A DNA stretch of 64,000 nt, taken from Rhodobacter maris. Lineage in GTDB: Bacteria; Pseudomonadota; Alphaproteobacteria; Rhodobacterales; Rhodobacteraceae. Positions within the stretch are counted from its first letter, which is position 1; the number at the start of each line of letters is the position of its first letter. Below, in pieces: positions 1 through 9,783 of the stretch. The position numbers and the translations under genes are program-made. The notes under the pieces were generated by a model, which worked only from the letters and a program-made list of their open reading frames with translations, ran no database searches and was not told the DNA's origin. The stretch lies in contig NZ_OBMT01000001.1 in assembly GCF_900217815.1 (NCBI RefSeq), forward strand, positions 824,898 through 888,897, written 5' to 3'.

Positions 1-1105
1 CATCGACAAAGAGCTTGGTGCGCTCGGCGAATTCTGCCTGACGACGGCTCGATTCCTCGGCCTCGGTCAGAATGTCGATATCGAGCCCGGTGAGCTGGCT
101 CGCCAGCCGCACGTTTTGCCCGCGCCGACCGATCGCCAGCGAAAGCTGCTCGTCGGGCACCACGACCTCGATCTTGCCCGCTTCCTCGTCGATCACCACC
201 TTCGCCACTTCCGCCGGTTGCAGCGCGTTGACGAGGAAGGTGGCGGGCTCGGGGTTCCACGGGATGATGTCGATCTTCTCGCCCTGCAGCTCGCCCACCA
301 CAGCTTGCACGCGGCTCCCCCGCATACCGACGCAGGCGCCGACCGGGTCGATCGAATTGTCGTTCGAGATCACGGCGATCTTCGCCCGCGAGCCCGGATC
401 GCGGGCGACGGCGCGGATCTCAATGATACCGTCATAGATCTCCGGCACTTCCATCTTGAAGAGCTCGGCCATGAACTGCGGATCGGTGCGGCTGAGGAAC
501 ACCTGCGGCCCACGGGTCTCGCGGCGCACATCCTTCACATAGGCGCGGATGCGGTCGTTCGGGCGGTAGCTCTCACGGCCGATCTTCTCGTTGCGGCGTA
601 AGATCGCCTCGCCGCGGCCAATATCGACGATGATATTGCCGTATTCCTCGCGCTTGACCACGCCGTTGATGATCGTGCCCTTGCGGTCCTTGAATTCCTC
701 GAACTGGCGGTCGCGCTCGGCCTCGCGGACCTTTTGCAGGATCACCTGCTTGGCCGATTGCGCGGCGATCCGGCCAAGATCCACCGGGGGCACCTCGTCC
801 ACGATCTCATCGCCCACCTTCGGGTCGGAGAGATATTGCTTGGCCTGCGCCACGGTCAGTTCGGCCTGATAGTTCTCGACTGCATCCTCCTCGACCACGG
901 TGCGCACGCGGGTGAAGCTGGCGCGACCGGTCTTGCGGTCGATGGCCACGCGGATGTCCATCTCGGCGCCATAGCGCGACTTCGCGGCCCGCGCGAGGCT
1001 GTCTTCCATCGCCTGGATCACCAGATCCGGGTCGATCATCTTCTCGCGGGCGACGGCTTCGGCCGTTTGCAGAAGTTCGAGCTGGTTGGCAGAGGTGATT
1101 GCCAT
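1..1105 (-). CDS. nusA: Transcription termination/antitermination factor NusA (C-terminus beyond the window)
   Basis: NusA binds RNA polymerase and nascent RNA and controls pausing, intrinsic termination and antitermination in the cytoplasm. About 368 N-terminal residues are visible on the minus strand: an RNA-polymerase-binding N-terminal domain, an S1 domain, a first KH domain ([12 protein letters not shown]) and a second KH domain ([11 protein letters not shown]). The start [12 protein letters not shown] follows the rimP stop by only 3 bases, so the two genes are almost certainly translationally coupled, as in the usual rimP-nusA-infB operon. The gene is complete up to the window edge with no frameshift. 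Identity is secure; only the C-terminal part is missing because of the window boundary. Confidence 0.97.
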   Translation of the reverse strand, partial: MAITSANQLELLQTAEAVAREKMIDPDLVIQAMEDSLARAAKSRYGAEMDIRVAIDRKTGRASFTRVRTVVEEDAVENYQAELTVAQAKQYLSDPKVGDEIVDEVPPVDLGRIAAQSAKQVILQKVREAERDRQFEEFKDRKGTIINGVVKREEYGNIIVDIGRGEAILRRNEKIGRESYRPNDRIRAYVKDVRRETRGPQVFLSRTDPQFMAELFKMEVPEIYDGIIEIRAVARDPGSRAKIAVISNDNSIDPVGACVGMRGSRVQAVVGELQGEKIDIIPWNPEPATFLVNALQPAEVAKVVIDEEAGKIEVVVPDEQLSLAIGRRGQNVRLASQLTGLDIDILTEAEESSRRQAEFAERTKLFVD

Positions 1106-1108
1106 CTC

Positions 1109-1711
1109 TCAGGTCTCCTCGTCGGGATCTTGGTCGTTGGAGTTCGTGTCGTCTTCGATATCGTCGAATTTCGTCTCGTCGATGATGCCGGCGGCTTTGC
1201 GTTGGCGCAGCATCTCGGCAATCAGCTCATCGGTCAGGATCAGTTTCGCATCGGTGAGCCAGTCGAACTGCAACCCGATGGTAACCTGCTCGCCCTGCTC
1301 CTCGATCTCGATCAGCACTTCGTCATTTTCGGTGCCGCGCAGCAGGCCCTTGAAGCGCTTGCGCCCGTCGATCTGCTCCGAGGTCTCAAGCCGGGCTTCA
1401 TAGCCTTCCCAGGCGTCAAAATCCTTCAGCCGGGTCAGCGGCCGGTCAATGCCGGGTGAAGAGATCTCGAGCGTGTATTTTTCCTCGATCGGGTCTTCCA
1501 CGTCGAGCACGGCCGAGATCGCCGTGGAGATCACCGCGCAATCATCCACGTCAATTCCGCCCTCGGGGCGGTCCGCCATGATCTGCAAAAGGGGATGCTT
1601 GCCGCCCTGCAGGCGGATGCGCACGAGTTCGAAGCCGAGCCCCTCGATGGAGGGGCCGACGATTTCGGCAAGGCGCCGGTCGATCGCGGTCTTGGCGATA
1701 AGGTCGGTCAT
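1109..1711 (-). CDS. rimP: Ribosome maturation factor RimP
   Basis: RimP (formerly YhbC/DUF150) helps mature the 30S subunit. The 200-residue product has the expected two-domain pattern: an N-terminal part with [20 protein letters not shown] and the following [11 protein letters not shown] segment, then [12 protein letters not shown], which is strongly conserved in the family. The C-terminal tail is long and acidic (many D, E, N), as is common in alphaproteobacteria. It is directly upstream of nusA with a 3-base gap. The ATG is preceded by an AGGGA-type ribosome site that lies immediately downstream of an intrinsic-terminator-like hairpin, suggesting regulated readthrough into rimP-nusA. Confidence 0.95.
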   Translation of the reverse strand: MTDLIAKTAIDRRLAEIVGPSIEGLGFELVRIRLQGGKHPLLQIMADRPEGGIDVDDCAVISTAISAVLDVEDPIEEKYTLEISSPGIDRPLTRLKDFDAWEGYEARLETSEQIDGRKRFKGLLRGTENDEVLIEIEEQGEQVTIGLQFDWLTDAKLILTDELIAEMLRQRKAAGIIDETKFDDIEDDTNSNDQDPDEET

Positions 1712-1724
1712 ATCCGATCCCTGA

Positions 1725-1751
1725 AAACAAAAAACGGGCCGTAGCGGCCCG
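1725..1751 (-). terminator. Intrinsic terminator / possible attenuator in the rimP-nusA leader
   Basis: On the minus strand CGGGCCG-CTA-CGGCCCG forms a perfect 7-bp stem with a 3-base loop (1751-1735), followed at once by TTTTTTGTTTT. It lies only about 13 bases upstream of the rimP ATG and downstream of a candidate rimP promoter. It may simply end pip transcription, or it may attenuate rimP-nusA. Confidence 0.75.
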
Positions 1752-1806
1752 CAACATAGGTTCGGTGGGTATCAAGTTTGGACCTCGATACGCCGCTGTT
1801 GAGGTG

Positions 1807-1835
1807 CATATAGGCGAAAGCGGTCTGCGTTGCAA
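1807..1835 (-). promoter_or_regulatory. Candidate sigma-70 promoter for rimP-nusA
   Basis: On the minus strand TTGCAA (1835-1830), a 17-base spacer and TATATG (1812-1807) resemble -35 and -10 boxes. Transcription would start near 1800 and give a leader of about 90 bases that includes the terminator-like hairpin. This is a motif match only. Confidence 0.4.
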
Positions 1836-1863
1836 GCTTTCTGTCAAAGACCTGTAAAACCGC

Positions 1864-2841
1864 TCAGCCGCGCATGCGATCCATCGTGGCCACGAGCCCC
1901 GCGGTGATGCCCGGCTCGCTCAGCGCATGGCCCGCCGCGGGCACAAGGCGCAGGTCGCATCGCTTCCAGCCGCGCGCGAGCCGCCAGGCGGAGATCGGCG
2001 GGCAGATCATATCCATCCGGCCCTGAACGATGGTGGCGGGAATATGCTCGATCCGGTGCCGGTCGCGCAGGATCTGGCCGTCTTCTTCCAAAAACGCATG
2101 GTTCATGAAGTAATGGTTCTCGATGCGCGCAAAGGCATGGGCGTAATCGGGCGGCGCCTCGCCGGGAAAGCCATCGTAATCGACCGAGGCGAGCGCGTTT
2201 TCCCACATCGCCCAATGCCGCGCAAACCGCGCCTCTTGCAGGTAATCGCCCGAAAAGAGCCGCCGGTTATAGGCGGTGATCATGTCGTGGCGTTCCTCGT
2301 CCGGGATTGGCGCAATGAATTGTGTCCACAGATCGGGGAAGAACTGCCCCGCCCCACCACCGTAAAACCACTCGAGCTCGGAGCGCTGCGCAAGGAACAC
2401 GCCGCGCAAAACAAGCGCCTCGGCGCGGTCGGGGTAGGTCTGCGCGTAAAGGAGCGCGAGCGTCGCGCCCCAACTCCCGCCAAAGACGATCCAGCTCTCG
2501 ATGCCGAGCGCGGTGCGGATCCGCTCCATATCGGAGATCAGATCCCAGGTGGTGTTGTGATTGACCGAAGCATGCGGCTTGGAGAGCCCGCAGCCGCGCT
2601 GGTCAAAGAGCACGATGCGGTAATGCGCCGGATCGAAATAGCGCCGCATCGCGGGGCTGGAACCGCCCCCCGGTCCACCATGACACACGACAACGACAAC
2701 GGGGCGCCCCTGCGGGTTTCCGGATTGCTCGAAATAGATCTGATGGCCAAAGCCCACGTCGAGAAGCCGCTGATCGAAGGGCTCGATCGGCGGATAAAGA
2801 AAGGCGCTGGCCGTGCGCTTTTGCCCTGCGTTCTTGTCCAT
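1864..2841 (-). CDS. pip: Prolyl iminopeptidase (alpha/beta hydrolase, family S33)
   Basis: A cytosolic exopeptidase that removes N-terminal proline from peptides. The 325-residue product has the family's usual length. Visible elements: the oxyanion HGGPGGG loop (54-60), DQRGCGLS (80-87), the nucleophile elbow GGSWGA with Ser123, Asp277 in GRMDM and His305 in AAGHAL, which complete the catalytic triad. The ATG at 2841 (MDKNAGQKR) is preferred over an upstream in-frame start because similarity to the family begins here and the longer version would run into ubiG, which is divergent. Its promoter region (2842-2909) is shared with ubiG. A terminator-like hairpin lies downstream at 1725-1751. Confidence 0.93.
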   Translation of the reverse strand: MDKNAGQKRTASAFLYPPIEPFDQRLLDVGFGHQIYFEQSGNPQGRPVVVVVCHGGPGGGSSPAMRRYFDPAHYRIVLFDQRGCGLSKPHASVNHNTTWDLISDMERIRTALGIESWIVFGGSWGATLALLYAQTYPDRAEALVLRGVFLAQRSELEWFYGGGAGQFFPDLWTQFIAPIPDEERHDMITAYNRRLFSGDYLQEARFARHWAMWENALASVDYDGFPGEAPPDYAHAFARIENHYFMNHAFLEEDGQILRDRHRIEHIPATIVQGRMDMICPPISAWRLARGWKRCDLRLVPAAGHALSEPGITAGLVATMDRMRG

Positions 2842-2909
2842 CGCTGCACTATATAACGCAGGCAACCCGCCCGCCACGGGGCGGAGGAAAAATTCAGCCG
2901 GAGGGTGGC

Positions 2910-3653
2910 ATGGAAGCTGCGACAAGGACGATCGACCCCGCCGAGGTGGCGAAATTCGAGGCAATGGCCGCAGAATGGTGGGATCCGAACGGCAAGTTCA
3001 AGCCCTTGCACATGCTCAACCCCTGCCGGCTCGATTACATCACCACCCAGATCGCCACCCAGTTCGGCCGCGACCTGAAAGCCTCGCGCCCGTTCGAGGG
3101 GCTGCGGCTCTTGGACATCGGCTGCGGCGGCGGGCTGCTCGCCGAACCGATGGCGCGGCTCGGCGCCACCGTGGTGGGCGCGGATGCGGCGCCCAAAAAC
3201 ATCCCCGTGGCGCAGCTCCATGCCGAGCAATCGGGGCTGACCATCGACTACCGCAATTGCGCCGCCGAAGACCTTGCCGCCGCGGGCGAGCGGTTCGACG
3301 TGGTGCTGGCGATGGAGATCATCGAGCATGTCGCCGATACTCAGGGGTTCACCAACACCTGCGCAAGCCTGATGACCCCGGGCGGGCTGATGGTGATGTC
3401 GACCCTCAACCGCAATCCGAAAAGCTACATGATGGCGATTTTCGGCGCGGAACGGGTGATGCGCTGGCTGCCGGTGGGCACGCATGACTGGTCGAAATTC
3501 ATCACGCCCGACGAGCTTTACGGCCTGATGCGCGGCGCAGGCCTCGACCCGATCGACCGCAAGGGGATGGTGTTCAACCCGCTCGGCTGGAGCTGGTCGC
3601 TCTCGTCGCGCGATCTGAGCGTGAACTACGCCGCCGCGGCGGTGAAACGGTAA
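2910..3653 (+). CDS. ubiG: Ubiquinone biosynthesis O-methyltransferase UbiG
   Basis: SAM-dependent class I methyltransferase that performs the two O-methylations of ubiquinone synthesis at the membrane surface. The 247-residue length is typical. Visible are the N-terminal family signature [19 protein letters not shown], the SAM-binding loop LLDIGCGGG (67-75), the acidic residue in VVGAD, and the post-I region ending in the [13 protein letters not shown] segment. It is divergent from pip and convergent with mog; a GC-rich hairpin sits at the mog end. No oddities were seen. Confidence 0.96.
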   Translation: MEAATRTIDPAEVAKFEAMAAEWWDPNGKFKPLHMLNPCRLDYITTQIATQFGRDLKASRPFEGLRLLDIGCGGGLLAEPMARLGATVVGADAAPKNIPVAQLHAEQSGLTIDYRNCAAEDLAAAGERFDVVLAMEIIEHVADTQGFTNTCASLMTPGGLMVMSTLNRNPKSYMMAIFGAERVMRWLPVGTHDWSKFITPDELYGLMRGAGLDPIDRKGMVFNPLGWSWSLSSRDLSVNYAAAAVKR

Positions 3654-3654
3654 G

Positions 3655-3676
3655 GCAGGGGGCAGTGCCCCCCTGC
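3655..3676. terminator. Hairpin between convergent ubiG and mog
   Basis: GCAGGGGG pairs with CCCCCCTGC around a short loop (one bulged C). It lies exactly between the ubiG stop and the mog stop and could end transcription from both sides, although neither side has a long T run. Confidence 0.5.
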
Positions 3677-4203
3677 TACTTCGCCTTCGGGCGGAACGCC
3701 GCAATCTTGGTCGGATCGGTCTCGATATGGGCCGCGCCGATCAGATCGAGGCAATAGGGCACGGCGGCAAAAACCGCATTCAGACAAGTGCCGATCGCGC
3801 GCGGGCTGCCCGGCAGCGTGATGATCAGGCTTTTGCCCGCAATGCCTGCGGTCTGGCGCGAGAGGATCGCCGTCGGCACTTCCCGAAGGCTCGCCCGCCG
3901 CATCTCCTCGCCAAAGCCCGCGAGTTCCTTCTCGATCACCGCGCCCGCCCCTTCGGGCGTTTCATCGCGCGGCGCGGGGCCCGTGCCGCCGGTGACGAGG
4001 ATCAGATCCGCCCCCTCCGCCACCAGCCCGCGCAAACAGGCGGCCACGCTGTCGCGCCCGTCGGGAATGATCACGCGGGAAATGGAAAGGGGCGTCGTCA
4101 CGACGCCCCGGATCCAGTCTTCACAGCCCGGCCCGCCCCTGTCCTCGTATTCCCCGCGCGAGGCACGGTCGGAAACGGTGACAATGGCGACCTTGGCGCT
4201 CAT
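3676..4203 (-). CDS. mog: Molybdopterin adenylyltransferase (Mog/MoaB family)
   Basis: This enzyme adenylates molybdopterin before molybdenum insertion. The 175-residue protein is a single MoCF_biosynth domain with the [10 protein letters not shown] start, the nucleotide-binding LVTGGTG loop (69-75), the ARDETPEG-like PRDETPEG motif, and the LPGSPRA loop near the C-terminus. It overlaps the argG stop by 4 bases (ATGA), so it is translated from the argG message. Mog and MoaB cannot be separated with certainty from sequence alone; the length and DRG motif favour the Mog type. The link with argG is positional, not metabolic. Confidence 0.88.
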   Translation of the reverse strand: MSAKVAIVTVSDRASRGEYEDRGGPGCEDWIRGVVTTPLSISRVIIPDGRDSVAACLRGLVAEGADLILVTGGTGPAPRDETPEGAGAVIEKELAGFGEEMRRASLREVPTAILSRQTAGIAGKSLIITLPGSPRAIGTCLNAVFAAVPYCLDLIGAAHIETDPTKIAAFRPKAK

Positions 4204-5429
4204 TTCTTCGCCACACGCGCGTTGCGGGTGGCAATGAGGCGCAGACGCAGCGCGTTGAGGTGGATGAAGCCCGCCGCGTCCTTCTGGTCGTAGGCGCCCG
4301 CATCTTCCTCGAAGGTGACGTGCTTTTCGGAATAGAGGCTCTCTTCCGACCAGCGCGCCACGGTCGAGGCCTTGCCCTTGTAAAGCTTGAGCCGCACCGT
4401 GCCCGAGACATGCTCCTGCGTCTTGTCGATCAGCGCTTGCAGCGCCTCGCGTTCGGGGCTGAACCAGAAGCCGTTGTAAATCAACTCCGCATAGCGCGGC
4501 ATGATGCTGTCTTTCAGGTGCCCCGCGCCCGCGTCGAGCGTGATCTGCTCGATGCCGCGGTGCGCCTCGAGAAGGATCGTGCCGCCGGGGGTTTCATAGA
4601 CACCGCGCGACTTCATGCCGACGAAGCGGTTTTCCACCAGATCGAGCACGCCGATGCCATGCTTGCCACCGATCTCGTTGAGCTTGGCAAGGATCGTCGC
4701 GGGCGACATCGCCTCACCGTTGATCGCCACCGCATCGCCCTTCTCGAAGGTGATCTCCACCATCTCTGCCTGATCGGGGGCCTGTTCCACCGGCACGGTG
4801 CGCTGCAGCACGTAATCGGGGAATTCGACCGCCGGATCCTCCAGCACGCGCCCCTCCGACGAGGTGTGCAAGAGGTTCGCATCGACCGAGAACGGCGCCT
4901 CGCCGCGCTTGTCTTTCGCAATCGGGATCTGGTTCGCCTCGGCGAATTCCAGCAGCTTGGTGCGCGAGGTCAGATCCCAGAGCCGCCAGGGCGCGATCAC
5001 CTTGATCGCGGGGTCGAGCGCGGCGGCGGAAAGCTCGAAGCGCACCTGATCGTTGCCCTTGCCGGTTGCGCCATGGGCAATCGCATCGGCGCCGTGCTTT
5101 TGCGCCAGCTCAACGAGATGCTTGGAGATCAGCGGCCGCGCGATCGAGGTGCCGAGCAGATAAAGCCCCTCATAGAGCGCATTCGCCCGGAACATCGGGA
5201 ACACGAAGTCGCGCACGAATTCCTCGCGCACATCGACGATGTTGATGTTTTCCGGCTTGATGCCCAGCAGCTCGGCCTTCGCCCGCGCCGGCTCCAGCTC
5301 CTCGCCCTGACCGAGGTCGGCGGTGTAGGTGATCACCTCGCAGCCGTATTCGGTCTGCAGCCATTTCAGGATGATCGAGGTGTCGAGGCCGCCGGAATAG
5401 GCAAGCACGACTTTCTTGGGAGCGGACAT
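4200..5429 (-). CDS. argG: Argininosuccinate synthase
   Basis: ArgG condenses citrulline and aspartate using ATP in arginine synthesis. The 409-residue protein starts [18 protein letters not shown], whose AYSGGLDTS is the PP-loop of the N-type ATP pyrophosphatases. Other family signatures are [24 protein letters not shown], and GRVLEDP. The frame stays open far upstream, opposite ilvA, but the PP-loop position and the typical length fix the start at 5429. The gene precedes mog with a 4-base overlap and is divergent from ilvA. The 156 bases between argG and ilvA must hold both promoters; no clear operator was seen there. Confidence 0.97.
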   Translation of the reverse strand: MSAPKKVVLAYSGGLDTSIILKWLQTEYGCEVITYTADLGQGEELEPARAKAELLGIKPENINIVDVREEFVRDFVFPMFRANALYEGLYLLGTSIARPLISKHLVELAQKHGADAIAHGATGKGNDQVRFELSAAALDPAIKVIAPWRLWDLTSRTKLLEFAEANQIPIAKDKRGEAPFSVDANLLHTSSEGRVLEDPAVEFPDYVLQRTVPVEQAPDQAEMVEITFEKGDAVAINGEAMSPATILAKLNEIGGKHGIGVLDLVENRFVGMKSRGVYETPGGTILLEAHRGIEQITLDAGAGHLKDSIMPRYAELIYNGFWFSPEREALQALIDKTQEHVSGTVRLKLYKGKASTVARWSEESLYSEKHVTFEEDAGAYDQKDAAGFIHLNALRLRLIATRNARVAKK

Positions 5430-5585
5430 GGATAGCCTCCGAAGCTGCGTTTCGCGCGGCATAGTGGGTTTTTGCCCGCTTCTCAAGGGCCGCGGCGGGG
5501 TTTGGCCGCACCCAATTGTGCCCCGCACAATGGCGCGCCCGCCTTTGGGCTTGCGCAAAGCGCTGCTTGGCGCCACATCTCGGCG

Positions 5586-6833
5586 ATGACCCAGTTCGCC
5601 CTTGCCGCCCTTGCCGCCACCCGTGCGCTGCGCGCGCTCTTCGAGCCGACGCCTTTGCAGCGCAATGACTTTCTCTCGAAGCGCTATAGTGCCGAGATCT
5701 GGCTCAAGCGCGAAGACCTGACGCCGGTGCGCTCTTACAAGCTGCGCGGCGCCTTTACCGCGATGCGCAAGCGCCGCGCGATCGACCCGGGCGCCACCCA
5801 TTTCGTCGCCGCCTCGGCGGGCAATCATGCGCAGGGCATGGCCTTTGCCTGCCGTCATTTCGGCGTGAAGGGAACGATCTTCATGCCGGTCACCACGCCG
5901 CAGCAGAAGATCGACAAGACCCGCGTCTTTGGCGGCGATGCGGTCGAGATCGTGCTGACGGGCGATTATTTCGACCAGACGCTCGCCGCGAGTCAGGCGT
6001 TTTGCGAAGCGGCCGGGGCGCATTTCCTCTCGCCCTTCGACGATGAGGATGTGATCGAGGGGCAAGCCTCGGTGGGCGTCGAAATCCTCGACCAGCTTGG
6101 CCGCGCGCCCGACATGGTGATCCTGCCGGTGGGGGGCGGGGGCCTCGCCGCGGGGGTCACCGGATATTTGCGCGCCACCGCGCCGCAGACCGAATACCGC
6201 TTCGTCGAACCGTTGGGCGGCGCAAGCCTCATCGCGGCGCTCACGGCAGGTGAACCCGTGACGCTGAAACAGGTCAACAGTTTCGTCGATGGCGCAGCAG
6301 TGGCGCGGATCGGCGCGCTGCCCTTCTCGAGGCTCGGCTGGATCGCGCCCGAACATGTGCTGCTTTCGCCCGAAGACCGGATCTGCATCTCGATGCTGGA
6401 GATGCTCAACCACGAGGGCGTCGTGCTCGAACCCGCGGGCGCGCTGGCGCTCGACGTGCTGCCGGAACTCGCCGATCAGATCCGCGGCAAGACCGTGGTT
6501 TGCCTCACCTCGGGCGGCAATTTCGATTTCGAGCGGCTGCCTGAAGTCAAGGAACGCGCCCAGCGCTTCTCGGGGTTGAAGAAATATTTCATTCTGCGGA
6601 TGCCGCAACGCCCCGGTGCGCTGCGCGAATTCCTCGAAATGCTCGGCCCCGCAGATGACATCGCCCGGTTCGAATATCTGAAAAAATCGGCGCGCAACTT
6701 CGGCTCGGTGCTGATCGGCATCGAAACGAAAGAGGCCAGCGCCTTTGCGGCGCTGACCGGAAAGCTTGATGCGGCAGGTTTTGACTACCGCGATATCACC
6801 GATGATTCGGCGCTGGCTGAATTCCTGATCTGA
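5586..6833 (+). CDS. ilvA: Threonine ammonia-lyase (threonine dehydratase)
   Basis: PLP enzyme that deaminates threonine to 2-oxobutanoate, the entry to isoleucine synthesis. The 415-residue form has the catalytic domain plus one ACT-like regulatory region, shorter than the E. coli enzyme and similar to the Bacillus type. Lys52 in SYKLRGA forms the Schiff base; ASAGNHAQG (76-84) binds substrate and [10 protein letters not shown] binds the cofactor phosphate. The C-terminal 90 residues (from [15 protein letters not shown]) are the ACT-like part, so isoleucine feedback is likely. The ATG at 5586 is chosen over an upstream start that would add a low-complexity leader. Its stop abuts the stop of the convergent Hpt gene. 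Confidence 0.95.
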   Translation: MTQFALAALAATRALRALFEPTPLQRNDFLSKRYSAEIWLKREDLTPVRSYKLRGAFTAMRKRRAIDPGATHFVAASAGNHAQGMAFACRHFGVKGTIFMPVTTPQQKIDKTRVFGGDAVEIVLTGDYFDQTLAASQAFCEAAGAHFLSPFDDEDVIEGQASVGVEILDQLGRAPDMVILPVGGGGLAAGVTGYLRATAPQTEYRFVEPLGGASLIAALTAGEPVTLKQVNSFVDGAAVARIGALPFSRLGWIAPEHVLLSPEDRICISMLEMLNHEGVVLEPAGALALDVLPELADQIRGKTVVCLTSGGNFDFERLPEVKERAQRFSGLKKYFILRMPQRPGALREFLEMLGPADDIARFEYLKKSARNFGSVLIGIETKEASAFAALTGKLDAAGFDYRDITDDSALAEFLI

Positions 6834-7163
6834 TCAGGCTGCCGAGAGGAATTCGTCCACCCGGCCCATGAACTGCTGTTTCGAGGCGCCGTAGCACTCA
6901 AGCACGGCGGGAATATCGACCGTCTCGCTTTTGCCCGCCGAGCAGCGCCGCTCGCCGTCCTGACACATCGCACCAAAGGTTCGGAAGCCCAGGTTCCAGG
7001 CCGATCCCTTCAGAAAATGCAGCTCATCCCCCAGCTTGCCGGGTTTGCGGCCCAGGTTCATCACCACCGCTTCCACTTCGTCGAGAAAAAGCTCGAGCAC
7101 TTCGGCAAACCCTTCGGCGCCGATCTCGGATCGCAGCTCGGCGACCCGTTCCCAATCAATCAT
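6834..7163 (-). CDS. Histidine phosphotransfer (Hpt) domain protein
   Basis: A 109-residue stand-alone Hpt protein, a cytosolic phosphorelay intermediate. The four-helix pattern is clear and His49 in LHFLKGSAWNLG is the phosphorylation site. An ATG 21 bases upstream is in frame, but MIDWERVAELR is the natural domain start. It is divergent from the receiver/PP2C gene at 7308, and the 144 bases between them contain a near-match to a CtrA site. The pairing suggests it passes phosphate to or from that receiver. Its cognate kinase is not in the window. Confidence 0.88.
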   Translation of the reverse strand: MIDWERVAELRSEIGAEGFAEVLELFLDEVEAVVMNLGRKPGKLGDELHFLKGSAWNLGFRTFGAMCQDGERRCSAGKSETVDIPAVLECYGASKQQFMGRVDEFLSAA

Positions 7164-7254
7164 CATGCCCTCCACGGACCCCAATTTCCTTCACCGCGTC
7201 CCACGCTAGGGACCAAAGGTTGCCGAAGCTTTAAGTCCCGTCATGTTTAGGGAC

Positions 7255-7270
7255 GTTTACCGCTTCTTAA
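7255..7270 (-). promoter_or_regulatory. Candidate CtrA site (one mismatch) between the Hpt and receiver/PP2C genes
   Basis: On the minus strand TTAA-N7-TAAAC matches the CtrA consensus TTAA-N7-TTAAC with one change. It lies in the divergent control region, 38 bases before the GTG at 7308 and 92 bases before the Hpt start at 7163. It is supported by a perfect site upstream of another operon in this window. Confidence 0.45.
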
Positions 7271-7307
7271 GTCAGATCCCGCAATTTGACGCGAAGCAGA
7301 GTATCCG

Positions 7308-8600
7308 GTGAACCGCGTGTCCAAACCGCTGAAAGATGAGCGACCCTCAACCCGTGGCGCGGCAACGGCGCAGCCGCGGCGCGTGCTCGTGGTCGACGAC
7401 AGCCGGATGCAGCGGCGTATTCTCTCGGCTCAGCTCGCGCGCTCGGGCTATCAAGTGCTCGAAGCCGAAAGCGGAGAGCAGGCGCTGGAGATCTGCGCCG
7501 AGACCGAACCCGATTTCGTGCTCTCCGACTGGATGATGGAGGGCATGACCGGAATCGAATTCTGCAAGAGATTCAGGGAGATGAAGCGCGAGGGCTACGG
7601 CTATTTCATCCTGCTCACCTCGAAATCCGACAAAAACGATGTTGCCGAGGGGCTGGAAAGCGGCGCCGACGATTTTCTTGCCAAGCCAGTGAATGGCGAG
7701 GAACTGCGCGCGCGCCTCACCGCGGGCGAGCGGATCCTGAAGATGGAACACGAGATGAAGGAGAAGAACCGGCTTCTCTCTTCGGCGCTCGGAGAATTGC
7801 GCGCGCTTTATGACGTGATCGACCGCGACCTGATCGAAGCGCGCAAGCTGCAGCAAAGCCTTGTGCGCGAGCGGTTTCGCGGCTTCGGCAATGCGCAGGT
7901 GTCGCTGATGCTGCGCCCCTCTGGCCATGTCGGGGGCGATCTGGTCGGCTTTTTTCCGATCAATGCGCGCCGGGTCGGACTTTACGGGATCGACGTTTCG
8001 GGCCACGGCATCACCTCGGCCTTGATGACGGCGCGGTTGGCGGGCTATCTGTCCGGCTCTTCGCCCGAGCAGAACATCGCGCTGATCCAGACCGAATACG
8101 GCATCTATGATGCCCGCGACCCCGCCGAGCTTGCCGCGCATCTCAATGCGCTGGTGCTCGAGGAGATGCGCACAGACAGCTATTTCACCCTGATCTATGC
8201 CGATGTCGACATGATCTCGGGCGATGTGGCGCTGGTGCAGGCGGGCCATCCTTATCCGGCCGTATTGCGGGCTTCAGGCGCGGTGGAGTTCCTGGGCCGT
8301 GGCGGCATGCCGGTGGGGCTTTTCGCGGGCGCCAGCTACGAGACAGTGACGACCCGCCTCGTCCCCGGCGACCGGCTTTTCCTCGGCTCGGACGGGATCA
8401 CCGAAGTGATGCAGCCCGATGGCAAACTGCTGGCCGAAACGGGCCTTGCTCGATTGCTGGTCACTCTGGGCGCGTTGCGCGGCCCGGCGCTGCTCGACGC
8501 GCTTTACTGGAACCTGCATCAGATCTCGGGCGATGCGCTCGACGATGATGCCTCTGCCGTGCTGTTCGAATTCGACGGCGCGAAGGAAAACAACGGCTGA
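7308..8600 (+). CDS. Response regulator with PP2C-type serine phosphatase output (RsbU/RbaY-like)
   Basis: A 430-residue protein starting at GTG. Residues 24-140 are a receiver domain with acidic pair Asp30-Asp31, phospho-acceptor Asp74 in SDW, and Lys126 in AKPV. A coiled-coil linker follows (about 140-190), then a PP2C phosphatase domain with GGDLVGF, GIDVSGHG and GSDGITEV metal-binding motifs. Such proteins dephosphorylate an anti-sigma-factor antagonist in partner-switching pathways. RbaY of Rhodobacter capsulatus, which affects gene transfer agent production, has the same design; orthology is inferred, not shown. It is divergent from the Hpt gene. No RbaV/RbaW-like genes are nearby. Confidence 0.9.
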   Translation: MNRVSKPLKDERPSTRGAATAQPRRVLVVDDSRMQRRILSAQLARSGYQVLEAESGEQALEICAETEPDFVLSDWMMEGMTGIEFCKRFREMKREGYGYFILLTSKSDKNDVAEGLESGADDFLAKPVNGEELRARLTAGERILKMEHEMKEKNRLLSSALGELRALYDVIDRDLIEARKLQQSLVRERFRGFGNAQVSLMLRPSGHVGGDLVGFFPINARRVGLYGIDVSGHGITSALMTARLAGYLSGSSPEQNIALIQTEYGIYDARDPAELAAHLNALVLEEMRTDSYFTLIYADVDMISGDVALVQAGHPYPAVLRASGAVEFLGRGGMPVGLFAGASYETVTTRLVPGDRLFLGSDGITEVMQPDGKLLAETGLARLLVTLGALRGPALLDALYWNLHQISGDALDDDASAVLFEFDGAKENNG

Positions 8601-8610
8601 GGGCGAGGCC

Positions 8611-9783
8611 TCAGGGCTCGCGCAGCGCCTCGCGCGACTTGTAGAGCGGTTTGAGCAGATAGTGCAAAATCGTCTTTTCGCCGGTGTGCAGCTCAACCGT
8701 GGCCTGCATGCCGGGGCGGATTTCGAGGCGGCGCTGCCGCTCGGTCAGATGCGCCAGATCGACCCTGAGCGTGACTTTGTACCACGGCTCGGCATCGGGC
8801 TGGCGCTCGTCCTTGAACGTATCGGCCGAGACGAAATGCACCTTGCCCTCAAGGCTGCCATAGATCGTGTAATCATAGGCGGAAAGCTTGATCGTTGCCG
8901 CCTGCCCGAGCGTCACATTGGCGATGTCCTTCGGCGCGATCCGCGCGTCGATGAAGAGCTCGTCATCGAGCGGGATGATCTGCATGATCTCCTCGCCCGG
9001 GCGCACCACGCCGCCGATCGTCGTCACCGAGAGCTTGTTGACCACACCCCGCATCGGCGCGATCAGCGTGGTACGGGCAAGCTGGTCCTGCGACAGTTTG
9101 AGTTGCTGGCGCAGCGTGCCGAGCTTTTCGAGCGTATCGGAATACTCGCCGGCGCGTTCAAGCTCCACCTTGGTGACGATCTCGTCAAGCTGGGCCTTCG
9201 CGTCAGAATAGGCCTTGCGCGCCTTCGTGACGTCGATCAGCGGCGCGACGTCCTTTTCATACATCTTTTCGTAGAGATCCCGCTCGGCCTTGGCCTGTTT
9301 GAGCACGGCGGCGGCGCCCGCTTGCCGCGAGGAGAAATCACTCAGCCGCGCGATCAGAAGCCCACTTTCCGATGTCACGATCTCGGGGACGAGCCTTGCC
9401 TGAACCTCGCTCGGTTCGAACTGGTCGAGCCCGTCCATTTCCGCCTCAAGTCGGAGCTGCCGGATCTCAAGCGCGGCGATCTGCGCTTCGAGGTCATCGA
9501 CCTGCGCCTTGTAGGAGGTGTCGTGGAGGCGTCCGAGCACCTGACCGGGCTCGACTTCCTCGCCTTCCGAAACGTTCAGCTCGGCGAGGATGCCGCCTTC
9601 GAGGTTCTGGATGATCTGCGGCTTCGAGGAGGAGACGATCTCGCCCGGGCCACGTACGATCTGATCGACTGAGGCAATCGCCGCCCAGCCGAGAAAAATG
9701 AGGATCGTCGCCGCAACCAGCCAGATCGTCAGGCTCATGCGGCGCGCGGCGGTATGCACCGAGGCGGGGTCAACCGTGGTCAT
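8611..9783 (-). CDS. Type I secretion membrane fusion protein (HlyD/LapC family)
   Basis: The periplasmic adaptor that joins the inner-membrane ABC transporter to the outer-membrane channel. The 390-residue protein has one N-terminal membrane span (about 16-38), then a biotinyl-lipoyl-like segment (VSEGEEVEPGQVLGRL), a long coiled-coil hairpin (about 95-250), the second lipoyl half (APMRGVVNKL) and a beta-barrel C-terminus. Its start overlaps the stop of the ABC transporter gene by 4 bases (ATGA), so they are coupled. The operon order (adhesin, TolC, ABC transporter, adaptor) shows the likely cargo is the Bap-like protein at 13396-15978. It ends 10 bases from the convergent receiver/PP2C gene. 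Confidence 0.93.
   Translation of the reverse strand: MTTVDPASVHTAARRMSLTIWLVAATILIFLGWAAIASVDQIVRGPGEIVSSSKPQIIQNLEGGILAELNVSEGEEVEPGQVLGRLHDTSYKAQVDDLEAQIAALEIRQLRLEAEMDGLDQFEPSEVQARLVPEIVTSESGLLIARLSDFSSRQAGAAAVLKQAKAERDLYEKMYEKDVAPLIDVTKARKAYSDAKAQLDEIVTKVELERAGEYSDTLEKLGTLRQQLKLSQDQLARTTLIAPMRGVVNKLSVTTIGGVVRPGEEIMQIIPLDDELFIDARIAPKDIANVTLGQAATIKLSAYDYTIYGSLEGKVHFVSADTFKDERQPDAEPWYKVTLRVDLAHLTERQRRLEIRPGMQATVELHTGEKTILHYLLKPLYKSREALREP

Noticed and set aside
4200..6608. Open frame of about 800 codons extending argG far upstream
   Set aside because: The extra part is antisense to ilvA and has the composition of a shadow frame; argG is complete from 5429 with the PP-loop at the normal place.
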